DNA from: Anaerolineaceae bacterium
GTDB lineage: Bacteria; Chloroflexota; Anaerolineae; Anaerolineales; Anaerolineaceae
Assembly: GCA_003532515.1 (NCBI GenBank)
Contig: DOEX01000283.1
Location: 1 to 7,314, forward strand
Reading direction: 5' to 3'
Length of the DNA: 7,314 nucleotides
Of this stretch, positions 1-6,637 are shown piece by piece; position 1 is the stretch's first letter, and each line of letters begins with the position of its first letter. The notes under the pieces are model-generated. The model was not told the DNA's origin, searched no databases, and worked only from the letters and a program-made list of their open reading frames with translations. The translations under genes were made by a program, and so were the position numbers.

Positions 1-677
1 AGATCATGAGGCGCAATACGAACGTTCACTTTCTCGCCCAGCCGTCTTACAAGAGCCCTTGCAGTTGAATAGCAGATGGGAAATGGACGGTCATCCGATT
101 GAAGGTCCTTGTCCCTGACATATTCTGCCAGCTTTTTTGATACATTCTCTGGCATGTAAGCCAGCTCTGATTCTTTACCTGATTTGGGCGCCCGTAGGGT
201 AATGGTTCTGTCTGAAATATCCGACACCTTTATCTTCAGCAATTCACCAATTCTCAATCCACATCTTGCCTGAAGTTCCAGGATCAGGCGGTCTCTCGCT
301 CTTTTCGTGTTGTAAATCATTTCATCCACCGTTTCCCGTTCCAGCATCTTGCGCAGGACTTGCTTTGGCGTTCGATAGGATTTTCTCAGCAGAGACGTGT
401 TACAAGGATTTTTCATGTTCAGTGAGCAACGGTCGATGATGAAATTGTAGAAGGCTTTTAACTGCGCATACCGGAGCCTTCGAGTAGATTTAGCAAGATC
501 ATGTGTTTGCGATTCCAGAAAGGTGTAGATTTCATCAGGCCCAATCGAATCCAAATCTCGTTCAGCGTAAATCCGTTCAAACCTGCTGAGTAGATAATCG
601 TAGCTGTCGATGGTCCGTTGTTTATGGTTTGACTGGAGATAATTATTGAACAACCTCATCGCTTCTTTTGTTGTCAT
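1..677 (-). CDS. Tyrosine recombinase / phage-type integrase, C-terminus cut off by window edge
   Basis: A site-specific DNA recombinase of the lambda-integrase/XerCD family, which cuts and rejoins DNA through a tyrosine. The open frame gives 225 residues and then runs off the left edge. The N-terminal 90 or so residues form the helical core-binding (SAM-like) domain, with RTIDSYDYLLSRF near residue 21. The catalytic domain begins near residue 105. The box I motif CGLRIGELLKIK carries the expected catalytic Arg142; APKSGKE holds the beta-hairpin Lys (165 or 168); IAPHD supplies His224 of the HxLR box just before the edge. The second Arg, His/Trp and the nucleophilic Tyr would lie outside. The ATG is well supported: GGAGGT sits 5 bases upstream. 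The protein is short and XerD-like rather than a large phage integrase, so an integrative element, an IS-associated recombinase or a stand-alone integrase are all possible. Family is secure; element type is not. Confidence 0.93.
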   Translation of the reverse strand, partial: MTTKEAMRLFNNYLQSNHKQRTIDSYDYLLSRFERIYAERDLDSIGPDEIYTFLESQTHDLAKSTRRLRYAQLKAFYNFIIDRCSLNMKNPCNTSLLRKSYRTPKQVLRKMLERETVDEMIYNTKRARDRLILELQARCGLRIGELLKIKVSDISDRTITLRAPKSGKESELAYMPENVSKKLAEYVRDKDLQSDDRPFPICYSTARALVRRLGEKVNVRIAPHD

Positions 678-746
678 GGTCCACCTCCATTTTCTTTGTT
701 TTTGAGGTCTTTGGGGTTGACCAGTAATTATATCTCAGGTGGACCA
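677..746 (-). promoter_or_regulatory. Recombinase leader: -10 box and 10-base inverted repeat
   Basis: A perfect TATAAT lies on the minus strand at 732-727, about 50 bases before the recombinase ATG; no good -35 is visible 16-18 bases further up. The words TGGTCCACCT (677-686) and AGGTGGACCA (737-746) are perfect inverted copies. One overlaps the ribosome-binding site and start codon, the other sits just upstream of the -10 box. A third, imperfect copy, TGGTCAACCC on the minus strand, lies between them around 715-724. This could be an autoregulatory operator, a recombinase binding site or a long-range RNA stem that hides the ribosome-binding site. The boxes are seen; the function is inferred. 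Confidence 0.5.
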
Positions 747-878
747 GATGCATGAAGAATTATAAATTTCACACAATAGGTTTGCATGGGAATTCATTGA
801 ATCTGATCTATGAGTAAAACCGTTGACTTGTATTTGACAGCTTCAAAAAGATCGCAAAGTGGCTGGCATCCTCATATA

Positions 879-1367
879 TTAAGCGCAATTCCAGAAGGCA
901 TCCATTTTCCTGCTCATGAACTGCCAATGTGTACCCTGCCAGTAGAGGCGGTGGCAGGCTGGGCATTCGGAAAATTGCTCCTGGGTGAGGAACACGTAAG
1001 GTGGGACACGGTCCTTCACCGTTTCTTTAGTACTTCCTTGCAGCCGCCGATTGCATTCCAGGCAGATGGTAAAAGGCCGGAGGCAGCTTTTATCCAATTT
1101 TAGGGTGCTGATGACCTGCCGCACCTGCGCCGTGAAATGATCGCTCTCAATGAGGACAGACTTTATATGTCCAGCCACGATGACACGGCGTTTCATAATT
1201 CGCCGGTCACGGGTCAGAAGTATGCGTTTCTCATTCAAGGCGGTGGCAACTATCGCGTCATCTTCGGCACCTGTAAAGAGGAGGGCATCAAAACCTGCCA
1301 TGCGTAGCCACTTCGCCATTTTGCCCACATTATGGTCGACGATAAATTTAAGCTCGGCGTCAATCAT
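879..1367 (-). CDS. Mut7-C RNase-domain protein (PIN-like fold plus zinc ribbon)
   Basis: A 162-residue protein of the Mut7-C family, predicted ribonucleases related to PIN domains and found alone in many bacteria. Residues 8-31 (FIVDHNVGKMAKWLRMAGFD) are the family's N-terminal signature, with Asp11 as the first acidic residue. Asp36/Asp37 follow, then LLTRD with Asp54, giving the usual acidic cluster for metal binding. The C-terminal half has two CxxC knuckles, C102-C105 and C135-C138, followed by the typical HRLYWQGTHW. The length fits the single-domain form; the ubiquitin-like N-terminal domain of some relatives is absent. The ATG has only a weak ribosome-binding site, and the frame stays open for 19 codons upstream with no ATG, GTG or TTG, so I keep this start. 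No antitoxin-like partner is adjacent. Substrate is unknown; cytoplasmic location is expected. Confidence 0.85.
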   Translation of the reverse strand: MIDAELKFIVDHNVGKMAKWLRMAGFDALLFTGAEDDAIVATALNEKRILLTRDRRIMKRRVIVAGHIKSVLIESDHFTAQVRQVISTLKLDKSCLRPFTICLECNRRLQGSTKETVKDRVPPYVFLTQEQFSECPACHRLYWQGTHWQFMSRKMDAFWNCA

Positions 1368-1441
1368 CTTAGTAACGTCGGCGGAATCTGCACCTTTCGA
1401 ACCACATTCAACGATCTGCTCCGATCAATCAGAGTGCACAT
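1364..1441 (-). CDS. Possible 25-residue leader ORF overlapping the Mut7-C start (ATGA)
   Basis: A short frame begins with ATG at 1441 (MCTLIDRSRSLNVV...) and ends in a TGA that overlaps the Mut7-C ATG as ATGA, the classic arrangement for translational coupling. The Mut7-C start has a poor ribosome-binding site of its own, so coupling would make sense. Against it: the ORF itself has no clear Shine-Dalgarno sequence, 25 codons are easily open by chance, and I recognise no homology. Treat it as a candidate only. Confidence 0.2.
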   Translation of the reverse strand: MCTLIDRSRSLNVVRKVQIPPTLLR

Positions 1442-1526
1442 TCGTATTTAAACTCAAGACTATCGACCACGAAGGATTCCGTAATTTTCTCGACAGGTCA
1501 AGTTAACAGAAAAGCGCTCACACAGA

Positions 1527-1691
1527 TCAATGCTTCTTCTCTTTGCTCAACTTGCCGCAGAGGTTTTGGGCTTCTGCGTATATGCCCGCATGGTCTCTTG
1601 CCAATGCCTGTTGCGGAATCCGGGCAAACATCGTTTCCTGAACGCTTTTACCGGCATCCTCCTCGTAATTAAGGGTGGTTGATATTACCGG
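1527..1691 (-). pseudogene. In-frame coding-like tail directly after the Cache protein stop codon
   Basis: Immediately behind the TAA of the Cache gene (1694-1692), the same frame stays open for 54 codons to a TGA at 1529-1527. The translation has the look of real protein: YEEDAGKSVQETMFARIPQQ around its residues 9-28, then an Ala/Glu/Lys-rich helical stretch ending in CGKLSKEKKH. No plausible start with a well-spaced ribosome-binding site lies inside; GAGGAGG directly touches an out-of-frame ATG. It may be the C-terminal extension of the Cache protein cut off by a nonsense mutation, the remnant of another gene, or chance (a frame this long opens by chance several percent of the time). Family not recognised. 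Confidence 0.35.
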
Positions 1692-2492
1692 TTATTTAAC
1701 CTCCTTGTAGGCAACAACAATCCAGTCGTTGTTCAAAAAATGGACTGTTTTCCAAACAGCTTGCTTCTTTACAACAGTTTTCGTCCCATGAATCAGAAAA
1801 GTGTAAAATCCTTTCCCTTCTTTTTCTTTGACCATTTGCTTACCCAGCTTGATCAATTCGGGATAGTCTTTATAGAGAGGGTCTGTAAACAGGTTAAGTC
1901 CCATCTGCATTGGATCCGTTTCATAAAGAAGCAGACCATCCTTTTGCATGACCCAGCACTTTGCAACTGACTCATTCTCAACCGTTGAGGCAACGGAACG
2001 AATCAATTCATCATGTCTTACCAGGATACTGATAGAGCCAATGAATTTCTTTCCTGCCGAAAAAATAGGATATTCAATATCGATTGATTTTACGCCTTCG
2101 GCGGAAACGAATACACTTCCCATTCTGGGTTTTTGTGTCTTTCGCATTTCGATGATCGCTTCCTGCTTGGAGATATCCGTCCCTTCATACTTCCGGTATT
2201 TCTCCGGCTCAATGAACTTCATAATGCCGTTGCCATCAACAAATGTCGAATCGATCACATAAGGTCTGCCCGTATTACAATTCTGAAGAAGTTTTCTTAT
2301 TTCCGTTTCTCGGTTGAGTCCCAATATGCCGGTTTCTCTTGCAGCTTGAGAAACCGTACCTTCGACTCCCTTCAGTATAGTTAAAATGCCGGATTCGATT
2401 TTTGAAACTGCTTCACTCAGATTATCCGCTGCAAATGCCTGCCCTGTCATAAAACAAAGCAAGAATACAGTAACAAATACAGAACGTCTCAT
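1692..2492 (-). CDS. Secreted Cache-domain (dCache-like) ligand-binding protein
   Basis: A 266-residue exported protein built as an extracytoplasmic Cache sensor with no cytoplasmic output domain. Residues 1-21 are a Sec signal peptide (basic MRR, hydrophobic core, cleavage likely after AFA). A helical linker covers about 22-60. A PAS-like Cache lobe spans roughly 68-165: YVIDSTFVDGNGIMKFIEP, then YPIFSAGKKFIGSISILV. A second, membrane-proximal lobe spans about 176-266 and contains KCWVMQKDGLLLYETDP and the closing NNDWIVVAYKEV strand. In chemoreceptors and histidine kinases such domains bind amino acids, carboxylates or amines; here the protein stands alone, so it may present its ligand to another receptor. 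ATG 2492 gives the compact signal peptide; a GTG at 2501 is an alternative adding three residues, and GA-rich GGAAGGGTGAAGGG could serve either. It follows the Bug gene after 39 bases, suggesting one operon. Confidence 0.82.
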   Translation of the reverse strand: MRRSVFVTVFLLCFMTGQAFAADNLSEAVSKIESGILTILKGVEGTVSQAARETGILGLNRETEIRKLLQNCNTGRPYVIDSTFVDGNGIMKFIEPEKYRKYEGTDISKQEAIIEMRKTQKPRMGSVFVSAEGVKSIDIEYPIFSAGKKFIGSISILVRHDELIRSVASTVENESVAKCWVMQKDGLLLYETDPMQMGLNLFTDPLYKDYPELIKLGKQMVKEKEGKGFYTFLIHGTKTVVKKQAVWKTVHFLNNDWIVVAYKEVK

Positions 2493-2531
2493 GTCTGTCA
2501 CCCTTCACCCTTCCCTCGAGTGTCAGCAAAA

Positions 2532-3518
2532 TTATTGTGCCTGGAAACCGCTCGCCTTGATGATGTGTGACCACGTCAGCGTATAGGCTCTTTCGCGGCT
2601 CGCGAGCTCTTGCGAGGTCATGTACCCCACCCTGAGCCCCATAGATGTCAGTCGGTCACGTACGTCCGGCATGGCCAACACTTTGGCCATCGCACCGGAG
2701 AGACGATCGATGCTCTCCGTTGGTGTACCCGTGGGGGCAAATATGCCGTAATAAGGCACTTCTTCAAACCCTGACAAACCCAACTCGGAAAATGTCGGAA
2801 CATCGGGGAGAGCCTCTTGTCGAACACCACCCAGTACGGCAAGGACGCGGATTCTACCTGCCCTGTGGTTCTCGATGAACTCAGGCACAGAACCCACACC
2901 GGCATGGATCCGGTTGCTCAGCATATCTGCCATCATGGGGGCGGTGCCTTGGTAACTAACGGCTTGTAGGTTGAGAGCATATTTTTGGTCAATGAGTTTG
3001 ACTAGAAACTCGGGGACCGATGCTGGCGCAGGCACACCTACTTTTCCAATACCCGCGCCATGCCGACGCACCCATGCCACATAATCGTTCATAGACTTGG
3101 CTGGCGTACCGCCAAACACGGCCAGCGCGTTCACAAAAGTCGCAAAACCTGCTACCGCCACAAAGTCGTGGACCGGGTCGAAACCTGGATTTTTCACGAC
3201 CAAGGGCAGGATGGACACCGTATGATCGTGCGAAAGGAAAAACGTGCTGCCATCTGCGGGCGCGGTCTTAAGGGTCTTTGCGGCGATCTGGCCACCCGCT
3301 CCCGGACGGTTTTCAACAATAACCATGCTGCCCAACTGCTCCTTGAGTTTGTCGGCCAGGATGCGCGCAATTGTGTCCGTACCACCACCGGGCGGAAAAC
3401 CGACCAGTATCTTGACAGTGCTGGGCTGCGCTTGTGCAACACCCGAAAACAGCAAAATGCCAAGCACCAAGGTGCGGCAGAAACGATGGACAAAACGCTG
3501 AGCAAGCGAATGAGTCAT
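2532..3518 (-). CDS. Bug/TctC-family periplasmic solute-binding protein
   Basis: A 328-residue member of the Bug (TctC) family, the extracytoplasmic receptors of tripartite tricarboxylate transporters; members bind small carboxylates or related amides. Residues 1-30 are a signal peptide ending in AQA. The mature start STVKILVGFPPGGGTDTIAR (33-52) is the family hallmark, followed by VENRPGAGG (68-76). Further hallmarks are MADMLSNRIHAG in the middle and LPDVPTFSELG in the second lobe. The length is the family norm. No TctA or TctB membrane gene is beside it, as is usual for the many orphan Bug proteins; those may share a distant permease or act in sensing. The adjacent downstream Cache gene supports a sensing or ligand-capture role, by inference. 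The ribosome-binding site of ATG 3518 is weak. Ligand cannot be told from sequence. Confidence 0.93.
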   Translation of the reverse strand: MTHSLAQRFVHRFCRTLVLGILLFSGVAQAQPSTVKILVGFPPGGGTDTIARILADKLKEQLGSMVIVENRPGAGGQIAAKTLKTAPADGSTFFLSHDHTVSILPLVVKNPGFDPVHDFVAVAGFATFVNALAVFGGTPAKSMNDYVAWVRRHGAGIGKVGVPAPASVPEFLVKLIDQKYALNLQAVSYQGTAPMMADMLSNRIHAGVGSVPEFIENHRAGRIRVLAVLGGVRQEALPDVPTFSELGLSGFEEVPYYGIFAPTGTPTESIDRLSGAMAKVLAMPDVRDRLTSMGLRVGYMTSQELASRERAYTLTWSHIIKASGFQAQ

Positions 3519-3524
3519 GTCTAT

Positions 3525-3553
3525 AATCTCGCATGCTTTTTAAGATCTGTCAA
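3525..3553 (-). promoter_or_regulatory. Possible promoter of the Bug-Cache unit
   Basis: A perfect -35 hexamer TTGACA lies on the minus strand at 3553-3548. With 17-base spacing the -10 would be GAGATT (3530-3525), only three of six consensus positions. The transcript would then start almost at the Bug ATG, which would explain the poor ribosome-binding site (a near-leaderless message), but may equally mean that the hexamer is coincidental. Confidence 0.25.
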
Positions 3554-3592
3554 CGAACGACTTTCAAAAAGACAGCAGGATTCCTATGTGGA

Positions 3593-3626
3593 GGGATAGC
3601 TGTCAAAACATCGCATGTTTCATCCC
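3593..3626. promoter_or_regulatory. Nested palindrome upstream of the Bug gene
   Basis: AAACAT-CGC-ATGTTT (3606-3620) is a perfect 6-base inverted repeat with a 3-base centre. Around it, GGGAT (3593-3597) and ATCCC (3622-3626) form an outer inverted pair, although the spacing to the centre differs on the two sides (8 bases and 1 base). It lies about 40 bases upstream of the TTGACA box, a position that suits a regulator binding site. There is no T-tract suggestive of a terminator. The function is a guess. Confidence 0.25.
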
Positions 3627-3802
3627 ATATCAATAAAATGTTCTGGCTATCGAAACCAACGCTTTGTATTTGCAGCCGAGTGAGTGCGGTTCATGAAAAT
3701 AGGACATCCGACAGACCTTGACGCCACCTACCAACCGTTCAGCAGTGCGTAGTCATTGAAACTGATAATTACCGTTGGATAGTGATTAACGACCAAGCTC
3801 AG

Positions 3803-3823
3803 CCACTATCCGGGCGGTAGTGG
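3803..3823 (-). terminator. Hairpin three bases behind the lipoprotein hydrolase stop, no T-tract
   Basis: CCACTA-T-CC / GGGC / GG-TAGTGG folds into an 8-base-pair stem with one bulged T and a 4-base loop. It starts only 2-3 bases after the stop codon of the minus-strand gene. The minus-strand sequence behind it (CTGAGCTTGG) lacks a run of T, so it is not a canonical intrinsic terminator. It may instead protect the 3' end of the message or assist termination. Confidence 0.35.
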
Positions 3824-3825
3824 AG

Positions 3826-5343
3826 TTATAGAGTTGGTCGCTTCTGCGCCACGACTGTTCCGCCTCCTGGTGTGGAGACCGAGAAGCCGGTTACGTTGCC
3901 GGAATCGTCTTTTAAAAACACAAGTGTTCCAGTAATAATTGTGTCATCTCTTAATAGAAAAGTGTTGGCGGATGTTGGATACAGATCAGAGCGCGAGCCG
4001 GTTCCCATCAAGATGCTTTTTATCATCAGTGCATTCCCGGTAAGATAAATCTCGATCTGCAACGCCTGGCCTTCGAGCGTGGCGGTGAAATTTCCTACGT
4101 AAGACTGCAGGATTGACAGCGGCACATCGACAAGCCTGGCCGTCGTTACACCATCATCCGGCCAGCCATAGACTTTGGCTGCAGCTCTTATGATTTCCAT
4201 GATGAGGGCGTAACCGTTGTCACCGCTTGCCATGACCGCAATCCCCTGCCCCCGGTCGCGATACACCGTCATGTAAGACTTGTATCCGAAGACCGATCCG
4301 CTGTGGTTAAATATCAGACCACCCTTGCCGTTTAGCAGAGCAAAGCCGAGGCCCATCGATGAATTCGGTTGCTGTGAAAGGATGCGATTGGCCGTTTCTT
4401 GTGTGAGCAGTGCGCCTTCATCGGAAGTCGCTGCTTTTTGCACCTCGATGAGCAGTGTGGCAAGATCGGAGGGTGTGGTCCACAGACCGGCGGCGATCAA
4501 CTCCGGGTATATCCTCCAGCGACCCGGTAGCATGATGCCGTCCATATCGTGACCTTTGGCCGCGCGTGCCGCCAACGGACCGGCCATCGGCTGCACGTAG
4601 TCGCTGGAATTCATGCCCAGCTTGTCAAAGACGTTGTTCTTCATGTAGCTCCGAAATGGCATTCCGGTTACATCTTCCGCCATCTGCTGCAATACTTGCA
4701 TGCCGCCGCCCGAATAGCTGTATCGCGTCCCCGGTTCGTATATGACGCGAATAGGATCAGTGTCCGCCGGCGATGCACCGTTGAGAACCTGAAGCAGTGT
4801 CGGTATGGCGCTCCCTGCGGTGTACCCTGCAAAACCTGATACATTGGTTCCGCCGGTATGTGACATGAGCATTTGCACCGTTGCCTTATTTGTCTTCGTC
4901 AAGTCGTTATCTGCAAGGTGCCACGATGTCAGATAATCATTTACGTTTCTGGAGATATCAATCACGCCCGATTGCGCCAGCAGCATAATGCCCGTCACTG
5001 AGACCGGTTTACTTACGGAGCATGCCTGGAATACGGTGTCCGTTGTTACGGCCTGCGTACCACCGGTTTCGGTAACACCATATCCTTTTGCCCACTCGAT
5101 CTCGCCGTTGTTTATGACCGCAATGCTGACACCCGGCGCCTGAAAGTGCTGCATGCGATCCTGCAATATCATGCCCGCAGGTGCACTTCCATCGTTGACG
5201 ACCGCAGCAATAAGGCTCTTTTCCACAGCGGCGATGCTCAACTGGACATCGGTGGTTTGAGTGGACGAACAAGCTGCAACTAACGATATGACAAAGGCAA
5301 CAACAAGCAATAGTTTGTGATGTTCGATCAATTCTTTTTTCAC
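3826..5343 (-). CDS. Serine hydrolase lipoprotein, beta-lactamase (class C/PBP4*) fold
   Basis: A 505-residue member of the beta-lactamase/transpeptidase-like serine hydrolases (Pfam Beta-lactamase, PF00144), which includes esterases, DD-peptidases and D-aminopeptidases. The N-terminus is a lipoprotein signal: basic MKK, hydrophobic 11-22, and a lipobox LVAAC with Cys25 as the likely lipidated residue. Catalytic signatures are complete: SVSK (Ser109, Lys112), YSY (Tyr208), and the third box HSG (His347). MSHTGG near 160 is the conserved loop between the first two. About 100 C-terminal residues (from roughly 405) are strand-rich and look like the lipocalin-like domain often appended to these enzymes. 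The start is GTG with GAGGTGGG upstream; the next residues fit a signal peptide. The HSG instead of KTG box favours an esterase or peptidase over a true beta-lactamase. It follows the ampH-like gene by 105 bases. Substrate unknown. Confidence 0.9.
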   Translation of the reverse strand: MKKELIEHHKLLLVVAFVISLVAACSSTQTTDVQLSIAAVEKSLIAAVVNDGSAPAGMILQDRMQHFQAPGVSIAVINNGEIEWAKGYGVTETGGTQAVTTDTVFQACSVSKPVSVTGIMLLAQSGVIDISRNVNDYLTSWHLADNDLTKTNKATVQMLMSHTGGTNVSGFAGYTAGSAIPTLLQVLNGASPADTDPIRVIYEPGTRYSYSGGGMQVLQQMAEDVTGMPFRSYMKNNVFDKLGMNSSDYVQPMAGPLAARAAKGHDMDGIMLPGRWRIYPELIAAGLWTTPSDLATLLIEVQKAATSDEGALLTQETANRILSQQPNSSMGLGFALLNGKGGLIFNHSGSVFGYKSYMTVYRDRGQGIAVMASGDNGYALIMEIIRAAAKVYGWPDDGVTTARLVDVPLSILQSYVGNFTATLEGQALQIEIYLTGNALMIKSILMGTGSRSDLYPTSANTFLLRDDTIITGTLVFLKDDSGNVTGFSVSTPGGGTVVAQKRPTL

Positions 5344-5448
5344 CGTTATATCCCACCTCTAAAAGGTTTGATAAAAACTTGTTTTTGCGTTTGTTTAGGA
5401 TACGGAGAAGGGGCTTGTATATCTACGTGCGTTTATTCAACAGCTCGC

Positions 5449-6627
5449 TCAGCGTGGCGCAAGTGTCGCGATCAGGTCATTGGCGACGTTAGCCATGGCC
5501 GCAGCGGCAGCAAAGTCGAATTGGTTGATGGCGATGAAAACCGCCACGCCGCGCGTTGGCGCGAAGGCGATATAGCTGAAGGTGCCCTGTAATCCTCCGG
5601 CTTTTTGCAGGATGAATGGGCGGTCACCCTTCGGCATCATAGCCACCCAGCCCAGTCCCATCGCGTCCATGTGGCCTGACTCGTCCATTCCCGACACGGT
5701 CGCAAGTCCATCCCGCATGAGATACAGTGAATGATCGAGCAGCCGCGCTTCCGCGCCGTTTTGACCGAAGCGGTCGAGATGCCATTGCATCCATTTCAGC
5801 AGGTCGCTCGGTGTGGAGTAGAGGCCACCCGCGCCGAAATTGACGGAATCGGTGGGAACATCCGGCAGCGCCGCCCCATCAAAACTGTGACCCTGCATTA
5901 ACCGCTGCTTTTGCTCCTCGGACAGCACAAACACCGTATTCTTCATATTGAGAGGGTCGGTGATTTGGCGCTGAAGAAGCGCGGGGAAAGGCTCGTTCGA
6001 CGCCTTGGATAAGCCAAGAGCAAGCAGGTTGAAACCGACATTCGAGTAATGCACGGACTTCCCTGGCTTGAAGAGCAAAGGCTCTTTTTGCAGAAAGTCG
6101 GTGAAGTCTTGAACTGTAATAGGGGCATTGGAATCCTTTTCTGATCCCGCCTTATGAGGCAGCTCTCTCGGCAGACCAGCAGAATGAGTGGCGAGATCAA
6201 TCAGGCGGATATGCCCGACGTCGGCCTTCGCATTGGTGACAAGCTCGGGCAAAGACCTGGTGAGCGGCTGTGTAAGCTTCACAAAGTTTCTGGCGACGAG
6301 ATGAGCAAGTACTTCGCCGGTGAATGCCTTGGTGATGGAGCCGATCCGCATTACCGTGTCACCATCAGGTGCCTTGCTGCCCTTGCCGGCTCGTTCGCCA
6401 AAACCGCGGATCGACATTTCGCCGTTACGCACCACGCCAATGATGACGGCAGGCACTTTCTGCTCAATAAGAAAAACCTCTCCGGTGAACTCAACCATTT
6501 CGTCGAGAAAAGGATCAGCCTGCGCGACTTCTATACCACACCAGGTGAAGGTGGCTAACACCACTACGATAATAGCAACACACCGGATGGTGCTGCAAGC
6601 ACTGCCAAGACAGGTCAAGGTTTTCAT
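5449..6627 (-). CDS. ampH: AmpH-like D-alanyl-D-alanine carboxypeptidase/endopeptidase
   Basis: A 392-residue periplasmic serine hydrolase resembling E. coli AmpH, a class-C type penicillin-binding protein that trims and cleaves peptidoglycan peptides and has weak beta-lactamase activity. Residues 1-37 form a signal peptide with a long positively charged start, a hydrophobic core at 17-28 and an AQA cleavage site. The catalytic boxes are GSITK (Ser97, Lys100), YSN (Tyr194) and KAG (Lys342, where AmpC/AmpH have KTG). Stretches matching AmpH as I remember it are LATHSAGLPRELP, GAGGLYSTPSDLLKWMQ, and GLGWVAMMPKGDRPFILQKA. Length equals AmpH (about 385). The frame opens at a TTG at 6660, but GAGG at 6637-6634 points to ATG 6627 (or 6630). 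The protein could also be a related esterase; the AmpH-like blocks make me favour AmpH. Confidence 0.85.
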   Translation of the reverse strand: MKTLTCLGSACSTIRCVAIIVVVLATFTWCGIEVAQADPFLDEMVEFTGEVFLIEQKVPAVIIGVVRNGEMSIRGFGERAGKGSKAPDGDTVMRIGSITKAFTGEVLAHLVARNFVKLTQPLTRSLPELVTNAKADVGHIRLIDLATHSAGLPRELPHKAGSEKDSNAPITVQDFTDFLQKEPLLFKPGKSVHYSNVGFNLLALGLSKASNEPFPALLQRQITDPLNMKNTVFVLSEEQKQRLMQGHSFDGAALPDVPTDSVNFGAGGLYSTPSDLLKWMQWHLDRFGQNGAEARLLDHSLYLMRDGLATVSGMDESGHMDAMGLGWVAMMPKGDRPFILQKAGGLQGTFSYIAFAPTRGVAVFIAINQFDFAAAAAMANVANDLIATLAPR

Positions 6628-6633
6628 CATGTT

Positions 6634-6637
6634 CCTC
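6634..6637 (-). promoter_or_regulatory. Ribosome-binding site deciding the ampH start
   Basis: GAGG is followed by AAC and then two consecutive ATG codons (6630 and 6627). Its spacing is 3 bases to the first and 6 to the second, so 6627 is the better start. The upstream TTG at 6660 has no comparable site and would add a charged extension in front of the signal peptide. Confidence 0.6.

Larger units (their letters stand above)
3519..3825. other. Intergenic region between lipoprotein hydrolase and Bug genes
   Basis: About 307 bases with no convincing gene on either strand. It holds a hairpin behind the hydrolase stop (3803-3823), a nested palindrome (3593-3626) and the TTGACA box before Bug. 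This gap probably separates two transcription units. Nothing else recognisable is seen. Confidence 0.6.

Noticed and set aside
810..1103. Plus-strand 97-codon frame
   Set aside because: It overlaps the Mut7-C gene on the opposite strand for most of its length, and Mut7-C has clear family motifs; the plus-strand translation has none.
3060..3599. Plus-strand 179-codon frame
   Set aside because: It is the antisense of the Bug gene, whose motifs are unmistakable; the translation is rich in Arg, Cys and His without domain signs.
5344..5448. Terminator between ampH and the lipoprotein gene
   Set aside because: AAAAAC-AA-GTTTTT is palindromic but has almost no G-C pairs and too small a loop, so read-through into the second gene remains plausible.
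6154..6558. Plus-strand 134-codon frame
   Set aside because: It is antisense to the AmpH-like gene and has no motif or ribosome-binding site of note.
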